Assembly: GCF_008923185.1 (NCBI RefSeq)
Contig: NZ_WBMT01000006.1
Span: 62,001 to 126,000 of the forward strand
Direction of reading: 5' to 3'
DNA: 64,000 nt
Origin: Actinomadura rudentiformis
Lineage (GTDB): Bacteria > Actinomycetota > Actinomycetes > Streptosporangiales > Streptosporangiaceae
The notes beneath the pieces are model-generated. The model saw only the letters and a program-made list of their open reading frames with translations, made no database searches and was not told the origin of the DNA. Below are positions 1 to 9,303 of this stretch, piece by piece (positions within the stretch are counted from its first letter, which is position 1; each line of letters begins with the position of its first letter). The position numbers and the translations under genes were made by a program.

Positions 1-63
1 GGCAACAGCCACCAAATCGGCGATCTTCTGGATGACGATTTCGTGCAATCCGCACGACCGAAA

Positions 64-103
64 GGTCAACGGGTCGGCACTCTGGTCAACCGGTCAGCAC
101 TTT
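64..103. repeat. 20-bp direct duplication at the pgi 3' end
   Basis: Two adjacent 20-bp units (64-83 and 84-103) match at 17 of 20 positions. The second spans the pgi stop codon and last codons, so the end of the gene appears to have been duplicated. The edge of the window lies just beyond and I see no gene in 1-63. Confidence 0.6.
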
Positions 104-1753
104 GGTCAGCTGCGCGATGCCCTCGTCGCGGTCCCGCAGGTGGAGCCGGAACGCGGGACGGCCCAGCGACCGCAGCACCCGCTGGTCGCCGAACGCCTGG
201 GCGAGCTGCAGCTGCCCCAGCGTGTAGGGCCGGTCCGGCACCTCGACGTCCTCCCGGACGGCACCTGTGATCTGCAGGAACGACCCGTTCGGCGGACCGC
301 CCTTGTGGTATTGCCCGGTGGTGTGCAGCAGTTGCGGACCCCAGCCGAACGTGACCGGGACGGCGTGCTTGCGGAGCCGTTCGCCGCGTTCGGCCAGCAG
401 GGACCGGAGCCCGGACGCCGAGGCGTCGCCGAACCGGTCCAGATAGGCCATCACGGCGAGATAGCCGCGATCGGGGGCCGCCGTCACGGCCGCCTCCAGC
501 ACCCCGGCGAGATCCTTGGCGCCCTTCAGGGACTCCGGCCGGGCGTGCACCTCCACGGCGCCCTCGACCAGCGCGGGAGCCGTGTGGACGACGGTCGGGG
601 CGATGCCCTCCTCGGCCCGCAGCAGCGCCGCGGTGTTGTCCCTGGACTCCTGCACATCCGGCTCGTCGAACGGATCGACCCCGAGGACGCGGCACGCCAC
701 CGCGGTGGCGTATTCCCAGAGAAGGAACTGCGCGCCCAGCGGGCCCGCGACACCCAGCTCCGCGTCACGGCCGGCAACGGGCTCGTCGGGGCGGCTGCCC
801 AACACGATCCGGCGCGTGTCGCCGGCCGGGTCGAAGCCGGGCGCGTCCACGCTCTCGACGACGACCGGCAGCAGGCCCCTGCCGTCCTTGCCGGTGGACT
901 CGGCGACGAGGTGCTCGACCCATCCGTCGAGGCCCGGCAGGCCGGAGCCGTTGTCGGCGACCACCAGCTTGTCGCGGCCGCCGAGGGCCGAACTGCCGAG
1001 GACGGCGCCCAGTGCCAGCGCCGGGTTGTCGTACGGCTGCTGGAGCGCGGGGACCAGCGCCGCCGCCTCATCCAGGAGCCGCACCACGTCCACGCCCGCC
1101 ACCGCGCAGGGGACCAGGCCGGACGCGGACAGCGCGCCGTAGCGGCCCCCCACGTTCGGATCGGCGAGCACGAGCCGGTAGCCGGCCGCGTCGGCGACGG
1201 CCTCCAGCGGCGAGCCGGGGTCGGTGACGATCACGAAACGGCGCCTCAGGTCGGCCCCGCCGATCCCGGCCTCGGCGAACGCCCGCTCGAAGACGCGGCG
1301 GTGCGCGTCGGCCTCGACCGTGTCGCCGCTCTTGCTGGACAGCACCACCAGGGTGCGGTCCAGACGGTCGGCCAGCACGTCGGCCACCTGGTGCGGATCG
1401 GTGGTGTCGAGGACGGTCAGCTCCGCGCCGCCGGCCCGGGCGATGACGTCGGGCGCGAGGGACGAGCCGCCCATGCCGGCGAGCACGATCCGGTCGAGCC
1501 CCGCGCCGCGCGCCTCGCCCACGAGCTCGGCGAGCCGGCCGAGCAGCCCTCGCGAGCGCTCCGGCAGGTCGAGCCAGCCCAGCCGCCGGGCGGCCGCACG
1601 CGCCGCGTCCGGCCCCCAGAGCCCGGCGTGCCCGGACGTCAGAGAGCCCGGGACGCCGTCGGAGACGAGCCGGTCCAGGACCGTCTCGGTCTCGTCCACG
1701 ACGGCGCCCCGGATGGTGACCGACACCCCGCCGGCGGTCACCACCGAGGTCAC
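86..1753 (-). CDS. pgi: Glucose-6-phosphate isomerase
   Basis: A 555-aa cytoplasmic enzyme interconverting glucose 6-phosphate and fructose 6-phosphate. The sequence shows a two-SIS-domain isomerase: an N-terminal sugar-phosphate loop ([11 protein letters not shown]), the SIS motif [10 protein letters not shown], and a C-terminal active-site segment around GQYHKGG. The GTG start at 1753 overlaps the tal stop in a GTGA quartet, so translation is probably coupled to tal. The reading frame stays open upstream inside tal, but that part is a shadow. The order tkt-tal-pgi is the usual actinobacterial pentose phosphate cluster; zwf and opcA would be expected beyond the left edge. This is the divergent actinobacterial Pgi type, close to the Pgi half of Tal-Pgi fusions of other bacteria. 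Confidence 0.93.
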   Translation of the reverse strand: MTSVVTAGGVSVTIRGAVVDETETVLDRLVSDGVPGSLTSGHAGLWGPDAARAAARRLGWLDLPERSRGLLGRLAELVGEARGAGLDRIVLAGMGGSSLAPDVIARAGGAELTVLDTTDPHQVADVLADRLDRTLVVLSSKSGDTVEADAHRRVFERAFAEAGIGGADLRRRFVIVTDPGSPLEAVADAAGYRLVLADPNVGGRYGALSASGLVPCAVAGVDVVRLLDEAAALVPALQQPYDNPALALGAVLGSSALGGRDKLVVADNGSGLPGLDGWVEHLVAESTGKDGRGLLPVVVESVDAPGFDPAGDTRRIVLGSRPDEPVAGRDAELGVAGPLGAQFLLWEYATAVACRVLGVDPFDEPDVQESRDNTAALLRAEEGIAPTVVHTAPALVEGAVEVHARPESLKGAKDLAGVLEAAVTAAPDRGYLAVMAYLDRFGDASASGLRSLLAERGERLRKHAVPVTFGWGPQLLHTTGQYHKGGPPNGSFLQITGAVREDVEVPDRPYTLGQLQLAQAFGDQRVLRSLGRPAFRLHLRDRDEGIAQLTKVLTG

Positions 1754-2868
1754 GCGCCGGCCCCCTGCTTGTCGTCGAGCTCGCCGGAGATGGTGGCGAG
1801 GAGCTCGTTCCAGGAGACCTCGAACTTGTCGACGCCCTCGTCCTCCAGGACCTTGACGACGTCGTCGTAGTCGACGCCGGCCGTCTTGAGGGCCTCCATG
1901 TGGGCGCGGGCGTCGTCGTAGTTGCCCGTGACGGTGTCGCCCACGACGTCGCTGTGGTCGGCCGCGGCCTCCAGCGTGGCCTCGGGCATGGTGTTGACCG
2001 TGCCGGGGGCGACGAGCTGGTCGACGTAGAGCGTGTCGGGGAGGTCGGGGTCCTTCACACCGGTCGACGCCCACAGCGGCCGCTGGGGCCGCGCCCCGGC
2101 GTCCTTGAGCGCCTTCCACCGGTCGGTGCCGAACTTGTTCTCGTAGAGGGCGTACGCGAGCCGGGCGTTGGCGACGCCCGCCTGGGACCGCAGCGCCTTG
2201 GCCTCGTCCGTGCCGATCTTGTCGAGGCGCTTGTCGATCTCGGTGTCGACCCGGCTGACGAAGAACGACGCCACCGAGGCGATCTTGGACAGGTCGTGGC
2301 CGTTCTCGCGGGCCTTCTCCAGCCCCTCGAAGAACGCGTCGATGACCTTGCCGTACCGCTCCAGCGAGAAGATCAGCGTGACGTTCACGCTGATGCCCTC
2401 GGCCAGCGCCGCGGTGATCGCGGGCAGGCCCGGCTCGGTCGCCGGGATCTTGATGAACAGGTTGGGCCGGTCCACCAGCCACCACAGGGCCCGCGCCTCG
2501 GCGATCGTCTCGCCGGTCTTGCGGGCCAGCCGCGGGTCGACCTCGATCGAGACCCGGCCGTCGAGGCCGTCGGTGCGGTCGTAGACCGGCCGCAGCACGT
2601 CGCACCCCCAGCGGATGTCGTACGTGGTGATCGCGCGCGACGCCTCGTCGACGTTCACACCCCGCAGCACCAGGTCCTTGACCTGCTCGTCGTACGCCGA
2701 GCCCTTGCTCAGCGCCTTGGCGAAGATCGTGGGGTTGGAGGTCACGCCCACGACGTGCTTCTCCTTCACGAGCTTCTCGAGGTTGCCCGTGCGGAGCCGC
2801 TCCCGGCTGATGTCGTCGAGCCAGATCGACACACCCTGGTCGGAGAGCTTCTTCAGATTGTCACTCAT
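1750..2868 (-). CDS. tal: Transaldolase
   Basis: A 372-aa transaldolase that moves a dihydroxyacetone unit between sedoheptulose 7-phosphate and glyceraldehyde 3-phosphate. The Schiff-base lysine is K140 in the motif NLFIKIPAT; the N-terminal SNPTIFAKA segment (about 44-52) is typical of the family. The ATG start has a strong ribosome site (CAGGAGGA) about 5 nt upstream. It follows tkt after 45 nt and overlaps pgi by 4 nt, so tkt, tal and pgi are very likely one transcript. Length and motifs are normal. Confidence 0.96.
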   Translation of the reverse strand: MSDNLKKLSDQGVSIWLDDISRERLRTGNLEKLVKEKHVVGVTSNPTIFAKALSKGSAYDEQVKDLVLRGVNVDEASRAITTYDIRWGCDVLRPVYDRTDGLDGRVSIEVDPRLARKTGETIAEARALWWLVDRPNLFIKIPATEPGLPAITAALAEGISVNVTLIFSLERYGKVIDAFFEGLEKARENGHDLSKIASVASFFVSRVDTEIDKRLDKIGTDEAKALRSQAGVANARLAYALYENKFGTDRWKALKDAGARPQRPLWASTGVKDPDLPDTLYVDQLVAPGTVNTMPEATLEAAADHSDVVGDTVTGNYDDARAHMEALKTAGVDYDDVVKVLEDEGVDKFEVSWNELLATISGELDDKQGAGA

Positions 2869-2913
2869 CGATTCCTCCTGTTCGAGCCGTCGGCCGTCCT
2901 AGGCCAGGGCGGG

Positions 2914-5040
2914 TCAGTTGCCGGTGGTGTGGCCGCGGCCCGCGTGGTCGGTGCCGGCCTTGATCAGGCTGGAGTGGGCGGCGGCCACGACGCGCTCCGC
3001 CGTGATGCCGAACTGCTCGTACAGCGTCTTGTAGTCGGCCGAGGCACCGAAGTGCTCCAGGCCCACCGATTCCCCGGTGTCCCCGACATAGCCGCGCCAG
3101 CCGAAGGTGACTCCGGCCTCGACCGAGACGCGGGCCTTCACCGACGGCGGCAGGACCTGCTGCTTGTAGGCCTCGTCCTGCTCCTCGAACCACTCGACGC
3201 ACGGCATCGAGACCACCCGCGTCGGGGTGCCCTCGGCCTCCAGCGTCTCGCGGGCCTGGAGGCCCAGCTGCACCTCGCTGCCGGTGGCGATGATGATCAC
3301 TTCGGGCGAGCCGTTGGAGGCGTCGGCCAGGACGTAACCGCCCTTGGCCACGCCGTCGGCCGGGGCGATGCCGTTGCCGCGCTCGAAGGTCGGGATCTTC
3401 TGCCGGGTGAGCGCCAGGCCCGCCGGGCGGTCGGTGTGCTCCAGGATGGTGCGCCAGGCGACCGCGGTCTCGTTGGGGTCGCCGGGCCGGACCACGTCCA
3501 GGCCGGGGATGGCGCGCAGCGCCCACAGGTGCTCGACCGGCTGGTGGGTCGGGCCGTCCTCACCCAGGCCGATGGAGTCGTGCGTCCACACGTACGTCAC
3601 CGGCAGCCCCATCAGGGCGGCGAGGCGCACGGCCGGGCGCATGTAGTCGCTGAAGACCAGGAACGTGCCGCCGTAGGGCCGGGTGCCGCCGTGCAGCGCG
3701 ATGCCGTTGAGGATCGCGCCCATGGCGTGCTCGCGGATGCCGAAGTGCAGCGTGCGGCCGTACGGGCCGCCGGGGAACTCCTTGGTCTGGAACTCCTCGG
3801 GGATGAAGGACGGCTCGCCCTTCATCGTGGTGTTGTTGCTCTCGGCGAGGTCGGCGGACCCGCCCCACAGCTCGGGCAGCACCCCGGCCAGAGCGCCGAG
3901 CACCTCACCGGAGGCGGCGCGGGTGGCCAGGTCCTTGCCGGGCTCGAACTCGGGCAGCTTGGCCGTCCAGCCTTCGGGCAGGCGGCGCGCCGAGATGCGG
4001 TCGAACTCGGCGGCGCGCTCGGCGTCGCGCTCGCGCCAGGCGGCGAACGACGTGTCCCACTCGGCGCGCAGCTCGCGGCCGCGGTCGATGACACGGCGGG
4101 CGTGGGCCAGCACGTCCTCGGGCACGTCGAAGGACAGCTCCGGGTCGAGGCCCAGGATCTTCTTGGTGGCCGCGACCTCGTCTGCGCCGAGCGCGGAGCC
4201 GTGGATCTTGCCGGTGTTCTTCTTGTTCGGCGCGGGCCAGCCGATGATCGTGCGCAGCGAGATGAACGACGGGCGCGAGGTCTCGGCGCGCGCGGCGGCG
4301 TAGGCCTCGGCGAGCTTCTGGACGTTCTCCTCGTACTTGCCGTCGACGGCCCAGTCGACGCGCTGGACGTGCCAGCCGTACGCCTCGTAGCGGGCGCGGA
4401 CGTCCTCGGAGAGGGCGATCCGGGTGTCGTCCTCGATGGAGATGTTGTTGTCGTCGTACAGCACCACCAGGTTGCCCAGCCGCTGGTGGGCGGCCAGGGC
4501 ACTGGCCTCGTGGCTGATGCCCTCCTCGATGTCACCGTCGGACACGAAGGTCCAGATGGTGTGGTCGAAGGGGGACTCGCCCTGGTCGGTGTCCGGGTCG
4601 AACAGGCCGCGCTCGCGGCGCGCCGCCATCGCCATGCCGACCGCGTTGGCGAGCCCCTGGCCCAGCGGGCCGGTCGTCGTCTCCACACCCGCGGTGTGCC
4701 CGTGCTCGGGGTGACCCGGGGTGAGGCTGTCCCACTTGCGCAGCGACTTGATGTCGTCCAGCGTCAGCGGGTAACCCGACAGGTAGAGCTGGATGTAGAG
4801 GGTCAGGCTGGAGTGCCCGCAAGAGAGGACGAACCGGTCTCGGCCCGGCCAGGCGGGGTCGGTCGGGTCGTGCTTCAGGAACCGCTGGAAGAGCAGGTAG
4901 GCCGCCGGGGCCAGGCTCATCGCCGTGCCCGGGTGCCCTGAGCCCGCTTCCTCCACCGCGTCCATGGCGAGGGCGCGGATCGTGTCCACCGCCCGTCGGT
5001 CCAAGTCGGACCATTCAAACGTGCTGCTGTCCCTGCTCAC
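2914..5040 (-). CDS. tkt: Transketolase
   Basis: A 708-aa thiamine-diphosphate enzyme transferring two-carbon ketol units in the pentose phosphate pathway. Visible are the N-terminal GHPG substrate loop (35-38), the TPP motif SDGDIEEG (167-174) ending in NN at 198-199, and a C-terminal pyrimidine domain with GIREHAMG. Full length for the family. The start is GTG at 5040; a purine-rich AGAGGAG lies about 12 nt upstream, longer than ideal, and no other convincing start is seen. First gene of the tkt-tal-pgi cluster and divergent from ctaB. Confidence 0.95.
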   Translation of the reverse strand: MSRDSSTFEWSDLDRRAVDTIRALAMDAVEEAGSGHPGTAMSLAPAAYLLFQRFLKHDPTDPAWPGRDRFVLSCGHSSLTLYIQLYLSGYPLTLDDIKSLRKWDSLTPGHPEHGHTAGVETTTGPLGQGLANAVGMAMAARRERGLFDPDTDQGESPFDHTIWTFVSDGDIEEGISHEASALAAHQRLGNLVVLYDDNNISIEDDTRIALSEDVRARYEAYGWHVQRVDWAVDGKYEENVQKLAEAYAAARAETSRPSFISLRTIIGWPAPNKKNTGKIHGSALGADEVAATKKILGLDPELSFDVPEDVLAHARRVIDRGRELRAEWDTSFAAWRERDAERAAEFDRISARRLPEGWTAKLPEFEPGKDLATRAASGEVLGALAGVLPELWGGSADLAESNNTTMKGEPSFIPEEFQTKEFPGGPYGRTLHFGIREHAMGAILNGIALHGGTRPYGGTFLVFSDYMRPAVRLAALMGLPVTYVWTHDSIGLGEDGPTHQPVEHLWALRAIPGLDVVRPGDPNETAVAWRTILEHTDRPAGLALTRQKIPTFERGNGIAPADGVAKGGYVLADASNGSPEVIIIATGSEVQLGLQARETLEAEGTPTRVVSMPCVEWFEEQDEAYKQQVLPPSVKARVSVEAGVTFGWRGYVGDTGESVGLEHFGASADYKTLYEQFGITAERVVAAAHSSLIKAGTDHAGRGHTTGN

Positions 5041-5403
5041 GGAACGCCAGGCTCCTCTCGAACCGCTGTGCCGGATTCACACCACAGCTTCGACATCAAT
5101 GTTTCGGATCGTCGTCAATCTGTACGTCCGCACGGCGCGCCGTCGTTCGCCGTCGCTCACCGAAACGTGGAACGTCCCGCAGATCTTCCCCAGGTGGACC
5201 GCATGGAGCGGCCGACTCGACGATCCGCACGGCGATGATCACGCCTTGCCCTCCGACCCTATCGAACCGTCGGACCGCAGCTCCTGACGTCGCGGTGAAC
5301 GGCGGGCCACGGGGGGCTCGCGCCGCACTCACGACCCTTGCCCGATGGTCCTGCGGACTAACCACCCGCGGGAGTGAACCCGCGAGGGAGCCTCGGCCCC
5401 CAC

Positions 5404-5465
5404 GAGCCGTGGCGGCCGAGGCCTCGCGAGCCGTGGTGGCCGAGGCCTCCCGAGCTGTGGTCCGG
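5404..5465. repeat. 24-bp tandem repeat, about 2.6 copies
   Basis: Units at 5404-5427 and 5428-5451 differ at two positions and a partial third copy follows. Each contains GGCCGAGGCCTC, which is self-complementary over 10 bp. The repeat is intergenic, upstream of ctaB; no function is evident. Confidence 0.65.
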
Positions 5466-5497
5466 CCCGCCCGCCCGGCGCGTTCGGTGCCCCGGTG

Positions 5498-5526
5498 CTC
5501 GACCCTGGGAGGGGGCGCACTACAGT
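5498..5526 (+). promoter_or_regulatory. Candidate ctaB promoter
   Basis: A good -10 hexamer TACAGT (5521-5526) lies 17 bp after CTCGAC (5498-5503), a weak match to an actinobacterial -35. This would give a leader of about 110 nt before ctaB. Seen by eye only. Confidence 0.35.
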
Positions 5527-5640
5527 GATTGCGCGGTTGACGACAGCGGCCGCGGCAGTTTCATCAAGCCTTCATCAAAGCCGAGGTGCGGCCCATCACG
5601 GGGGGCACCGCCGAGGTCGTGAACGGCCTCTCATGCCTAA

Positions 5641-6651
5641 ATGGACGTGGATCCGATTGTGACGGTGCTCAGTAACAAACCCGGCGTCGAGCTGACCGAG
5701 GAGATGCCGGCGGAGCTTCCGGCGCCGCCGCCGGAGCCGTGCCGCTCTGACCTGGCAGGCCGCAGGCCGGTGGGCGCGCTGGTGCGCGCCTATGTCGCGC
5801 TGACCAAGCCGCGCGTCATCGAGCTGCTCTTGATCACGACGCTGCCGGTGATGTTCCTGGCCGCCCGGGGGGTGCCGCCGCTCGGCGTCGCGCTGGCGAC
5901 GCTGGTGTTCGGCACGATGTCGGCCGGCGCGGCCAACGCGATCAACTGCTACATCGACCGCGACATCGACGCCAAGATGCGCAGGACGCGGCGCCGGCCG
6001 CTGGCCCGGGCCCAGGTCTCGCCCGCCGAGGCGCTGATCTTCGGTGTGGTGCTGGGCGTGGGCTCCACGGCCGGGTTCGCGCTGACGGTGAACGTCCTCG
6101 CCGCCGCCCTCTCGGTCTTCGCGATCCTGTTCTACATCTTCGTGTACTCGCTGCTGCTCAAGCGCCGCACCTCGCAGAACGTCGTGTGGGGCGGCATCGC
6201 GGGCTGCATGCCGGTGCTGATCGGCTGGGCCGCGATCACCGAGAGCCTGAGCTGGACCCCGTTCGTGATGTTCGGCGTGGTCTTCCTGTGGACCCCGCCG
6301 CACACCTGGACGCTGGCGATGCGCTACCGCGAGGACTACAAGCTCGCCAACGTGCCGATGCTGCCCGTGGTCGCCACCGAGCGCCGGGTCGTCGTCGAGA
6401 GCCTGCTCTACACCTGGGCGACGGTGGCCTGCTCGCTGCTGCTGTGGCCGGTGGCCGGGATGGGACCGGTGTACGGGGCGGTCGCGCTCGTGCTCGGCGC
6501 GGTGTTCCTGCTCGAAGGGCACCGGCTGCTGCGGGCCGTAAGGGCGGGCGTGACCGGTGTCCACCTCCGGCCGATGCGGTTCTTCCACCTTTCGAACGTC
6601 TACCTGGCCCTGCTGTTCACCGCCGTGGCGATCGACCCGATGCTCTTCTGA
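5641..6651 (+). CDS. ctaB: Protoheme IX farnesyltransferase (heme O synthase)
   Basis: A 336-aa integral membrane prenyltransferase of the UbiA family that adds a farnesyl group to protoheme to form heme O, precursor of heme A for cytochrome aa3 oxidase. The prenyl-diphosphate/Mg site is N102-x3-D106-x3-D110; a second loop follows [13 protein letters not shown]. About nine hydrophobic segments start near residue 60 after a Pro-rich, soluble N-terminus. ATG at 5641 has no strong ribosome site; GTG at 5659 is an alternative start. Heme A synthase lies 1.4 kb downstream on the same strand, with prsW between them. Also called cyoE or cox10. Confidence 0.93.
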   Translation: MDVDPIVTVLSNKPGVELTEEMPAELPAPPPEPCRSDLAGRRPVGALVRAYVALTKPRVIELLLITTLPVMFLAARGVPPLGVALATLVFGTMSAGAANAINCYIDRDIDAKMRRTRRRPLARAQVSPAEALIFGVVLGVGSTAGFALTVNVLAAALSVFAILFYIFVYSLLLKRRTSQNVVWGGIAGCMPVLIGWAAITESLSWTPFVMFGVVFLWTPPHTWTLAMRYREDYKLANVPMLPVVATERRVVVESLLYTWATVACSLLLWPVAGMGPVYGAVALVLGAVFLLEGHRLLRAVRAGVTGVHLRPMRFFHLSNVYLALLFTAVAIDPMLF

Positions 6652-6709
6652 GCACTGATCGGAACAACGATGTGAGGCTCCCGCCTCTACTCCGCGCTGA
6701 CGGGCCGGT

Positions 6710-6715
6710 TACGCT
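6710..6715 (+). promoter_or_regulatory. -10 hexamer for leaderless prsW transcript
   Basis: TACGCT lies exactly 6 nt before the ATG at 6722, which puts the expected transcription start at or next to the start codon. No ribosome site is present. Confidence 0.45.
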
Positions 6716-6721
6716 CGCGAC

Positions 6722-7930
6722 ATGGCGCGCGTAGATCCCAAAGCGGTCCTCGAAGGGCGTGTTCCCGGACGGCCGTCGGTCGGCCTGATCATCGGCCTGG
6801 TGGTGTCCTCGTTGTGCGCCGTGATCGCCCTGGGCGTCGACGCCCTCTGGGGCGGCGCGGGCTTCTGGGTCGGCGTGATCCTCGCGATCATCCCGATCCC
6901 GCTGCTCATCGCGCTGGCGCTGATGCTCGACCGGCTGGAGCCCGAGCCGCCGCGCGCGCTGGCGTTCGCGTTCATGTGGGGCGCGGGGGTGGCGGTGCTG
7001 GGCGCGCTCATCCTCAACACGCTCGGCCTGCTGTACGTGACCGTGCCGATCTTCGGTGAGACCGAGGGGCACTTCGTCAGCGCGACCTTCGGGGCGCCGC
7101 TGGTCGAGGAGACGCTCAAGGGCGCGGTGCTGTTCGTGCTGCTATGGATCCGCCGCAACGAGATCGACGGCTTCGCCGACGGGATCATTTACGCGACCAT
7201 GGTGGGCCTCGGGTTCGCCATGATGGAGAACATCACCTACTACATGCGGGCGTACGACGAGGGCGGCGCGCAGCAGCTCCAGGCCGTCTTCATCCTGCGC
7301 GGCCTCGTGGCCCCGCTGAGCCACCCGCTCTTCACCTCGATGATCGGGCTGGGCGTCGCGTACGCCGCCACCCATCGCGGCAGGCAGGTCCTGGCGCCGC
7401 TGCTGGGGCTCGCCGGCGCCATGGTCCTGCACGGCCTCTGGAACGGCGCCACCGCGTTCGGCCTGGGCGGTCTCGGCATCGTCTACCTGCTGGACTTCTG
7501 CGTCCTCATCACCCTGGTGGTCATCGTGGTGGTGGAGCGCCGGCGCACGGTCCGCCGGATCGAGGCGTACCTGCCCATGTACGCGGGCACCGGCCTCGTC
7601 ACGCCCCAGGACGTCCGGATGTTGCGCACCATCCCGTCCCGCCGCGCCGCCCGCCGCTGGGCCCGCACGGTCGGCGGCCCGTCCGCCGCGCGTGCCATGC
7701 AGGACTACCAGCTGGCGGCGACCGAGCTCGCCCTCCTCCACAAACGGGCTGAACGAGGCGTCGCCGAACCCGTGTGGTTCGCCACTCGCCGCGACGCGCT
7801 GCTGGGCCTGATGGGGACCGCCCGGCAGGCCTTCCTCCGGACTCCGCCGCGGGTGCCGGCGCCCGCCGCCCCGCCCTGGGCTCCGCAAGGTCCCTCCGGC
7901 TTCATGCCGCCCCCGCCCGGACCCTATTGA
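6722..7930 (+). CDS. PrsW family intramembrane metalloprotease
   Basis: A 402-aa membrane protein of the PrsW/CPBP-like family; in Bacillus PrsW makes the site-1 cut in an anti-sigma factor. Visible are the EExxK motif (E129, E130, K133), a second motif GLGFAMMEN (about 162-170) and the helix motif PLSHPLF near residue 200, all inside hydrophobic segments. Roughly eight membrane spans precede a soluble C-terminal tail of about 130 residues that ends in a Pro-rich stretch. The start is probably leaderless. It sits between the two heme A biosynthesis genes; whether it acts on the heme or oxidase pathway is unknown. Substrate unknown. Confidence 0.85.
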   Translation: MARVDPKAVLEGRVPGRPSVGLIIGLVVSSLCAVIALGVDALWGGAGFWVGVILAIIPIPLLIALALMLDRLEPEPPRALAFAFMWGAGVAVLGALILNTLGLLYVTVPIFGETEGHFVSATFGAPLVEETLKGAVLFVLLWIRRNEIDGFADGIIYATMVGLGFAMMENITYYMRAYDEGGAQQLQAVFILRGLVAPLSHPLFTSMIGLGVAYAATHRGRQVLAPLLGLAGAMVLHGLWNGATAFGLGGLGIVYLLDFCVLITLVVIVVVERRRTVRRIEAYLPMYAGTGLVTPQDVRMLRTIPSRRAARRWARTVGGPSAARAMQDYQLAATELALLHKRAERGVAEPVWFATRRDALLGLMGTARQAFLRTPPRVPAPAAPPWAPQGPSGFMPPPPGPY

Positions 7931-8008
7931 TCGCCCGAACCCTGTTGATCGCCGGTCCCCTGCGGCTGACCCGGGGCCGGGTCACGGTCACCGGAGGGCG
8001 GCCATACG

Positions 8009-9211
8009 ATGAATGCCGTGGCTGAGCGATCCGATGTCGTCCCTTCCCCGCGCAATCCGCTGACCCGGGCGTGGGCCGCCGTATGGCACCCCACCCCCGC
8101 GTCGATGCGCTTCCTGGCGCTGCTCGGAGTGATCGGCAACGCGGGCATCATCGCGACCGGCGGTGCGGTCCGGGTCACCAAGTCCGGCCTGGGCTGCCCC
8201 GACTGGCCCAAGTGCACCGGCGACAGCCTCGTGCCGACCGCGCATCCCGACCACGCGGCGGTCAACATGGCGATCGAGTTCGGCAACCGGATGCTGACGT
8301 TCCTGGTGCTGGCGATCGGCGTCGCGGTCTTCGTCGCCGCGCTGCGGCTGCGGCCCCGCCGCCGCGACCTGGTGCTCCTCGCCACCGCCCAGCCGGCGAG
8401 CGTCTTCGCGCAGGCCATCATCGGCGGCATCGTGGTGCTCACCGAGCTCCACCCGGCCTCGGTCGGGCTGCACTTCCTGATCTCGCCCGCGCTCCTGATC
8501 TTCTGTGTGGCGCTCTGGGTGCGTGCCGGGGAGGGCGACGAGCCCGTCCGCCCCCTGGTGGCCGACGGCGTCCGGCGGCTCATCCTGGCCCTGATCGGCG
8601 TCACGGCGCTGCTCATGGTGGCCGGAGTCGTCGTCACCGGCACCGGCCCGCACGCGGGCGACGCGAAGTCGCAACGCTGGGGGTTCAACATCGAGGACGT
8701 CGCCCGGATCCACAGCGCCGTCGCCTGGCTCACCGTGGCGCTCACGGTCGTGCTCCTGGTGGTCCTGCGCCGGACCGGCCCTCCTCTGGGGGGGCGACCC
8801 CCCAGACCCCCCGGCAAAGGCCGCCTGACCGGCGGCCTGCACTCCGCTGCGCTCCGTTCCGGTCACCGGTCCGGCCCCACTCTGGAGGGGCGACCCCCCA
8901 GACCCCCCGGCAAAGGCCGCCTGACCGGCGGCCTGCACTCCGCTGCGCTCCGTTCCGGTCACCGGTCAGGCGCCCCCTCGGCCCTCCAGCGCCGCGCCGT
9001 CGAGCTGTTCGTCATCGAGATGGCCCAAGGCGTGATCGGCTACGTCCAGTACTTCACCGGCGTGCCCGCCGTCCTGGTGGTCCTGCACATGCTGGGCTCG
9101 GCGATCATGTGGATCGCCGTGCTGCGCCTGATCTTCGCCGCCCGCGACCGCGGCCCCCTGGCTCAGGACCCCGCCGTCCAGGAGACCCGCAAGACCCCTC
9201 AGCCCGCCTGA
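8009..9211 (+). CDS. ctaA: Heme A synthase (COX15/CtaA) with in-frame repeat insertion
   Basis: A 400-aa membrane enzyme oxidising heme O to heme A. The family is seen in GGAVRVTKSGLGCPDWP near the N-terminus, the actinobacterial IEFGNRM segment, and conserved histidines in ELHPASVGLHF, RIHSAVAWL and VLHMLGS. Actinobacterial homologues are usually about 310-340 aa. The excess here is explained by residues about 255-319, a Gly/Pro/Arg-rich segment encoded by two copies of a 96-bp repeat (8771-8967) placed between two transmembrane helices. Because 96 is a multiple of three the frame is kept, and the sequence resumes with normal family residues (VELFVIEMAQGVIGYVQ). The protein may still fold with a long loop. 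ATG at 8009; GGAGGG lies about 12 nt upstream. Confidence 0.9.
   Translation: MNAVAERSDVVPSPRNPLTRAWAAVWHPTPASMRFLALLGVIGNAGIIATGGAVRVTKSGLGCPDWPKCTGDSLVPTAHPDHAAVNMAIEFGNRMLTFLVLAIGVAVFVAALRLRPRRRDLVLLATAQPASVFAQAIIGGIVVLTELHPASVGLHFLISPALLIFCVALWVRAGEGDEPVRPLVADGVRRLILALIGVTALLMVAGVVVTGTGPHAGDAKSQRWGFNIEDVARIHSAVAWLTVALTVVLLVVLRRTGPPLGGRPPRPPGKGRLTGGLHSAALRSGHRSGPTLEGRPPRPPGKGRLTGGLHSAALRSGHRSGAPSALQRRAVELFVIEMAQGVIGYVQYFTGVPAVLVVLHMLGSAIMWIAVLRLIFAARDRGPLAQDPAVQETRKTPQPA
8771..8967. repeat. 96-bp tandem repeat inside ctaA
   Basis: Two near-identical copies with period 96 bp (for example the segments starting at 8785 and 8881), rich in G/C runs and ending in a CGGTCACCGG palindrome. The few differences include one inside the G run. 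The repeat is in frame with ctaA and encodes low-complexity sequence, unlike the flanking helices. Confidence 0.9.
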
Positions 9212-9223
9212 GCTCCCGTCGCC

Positions 9224-9290
9224 CTGTCTGATCTCTCGTCACACTGTCGGTGTCTCGTCACGCTGTCTGATCTCTCGTCACGCTGCCGAG
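9224..9290. repeat. Intergenic imperfect tandem repeat
   Basis: Three imperfect copies of an approximately 20-bp unit containing TCTCGTCAC lie between the convergent ctaA and polX. No clear hairpin terminator is associated. Confidence 0.6.
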
Positions 9291-9303
9291 CCCCACCGCC
9301 GGG

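Larger units (their letters stand above)
5041..5640. other. Intergenic region between tkt and ctaB
   Basis: About 600 bp between two divergent genes. Short open frames here lack good codon bias and ribosome sites, so I call no gene. It holds a 24-bp tandem repeat (from 5404) and a candidate ctaB promoter (5498-5526). On the minus strand a TTGACG hexamer (5113-5118) might be a tkt -35 box, but no matching -10 hexamer is evident. Confidence 0.6.

Noticed and set aside
32..1870. Long open frames on the plus strand opposite pgi, tal and tkt
   Set aside because: High-GC DNA gives long antisense frames. Their translations are Arg/Gly/His-rich low complexity, and the minus-strand genes are clear.
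86..2605. Possible Tal-Pgi fusion, because the pgi frame stays open far upstream
   Set aside because: The upstream part lies inside tal in another frame and is not protein-like. The GTGA overlap gives two separate genes.
5096..5365. Minus-strand 89-aa frame between tkt and ctaB
   Set aside because: No ribosome site, poor codon pattern and no recognisable domain.
8771..8967. Insertion sequence or intein inside ctaA
   Set aside because: No transposase, terminal inverted repeats, or intein splice motifs. It is a simple tandem repeat.
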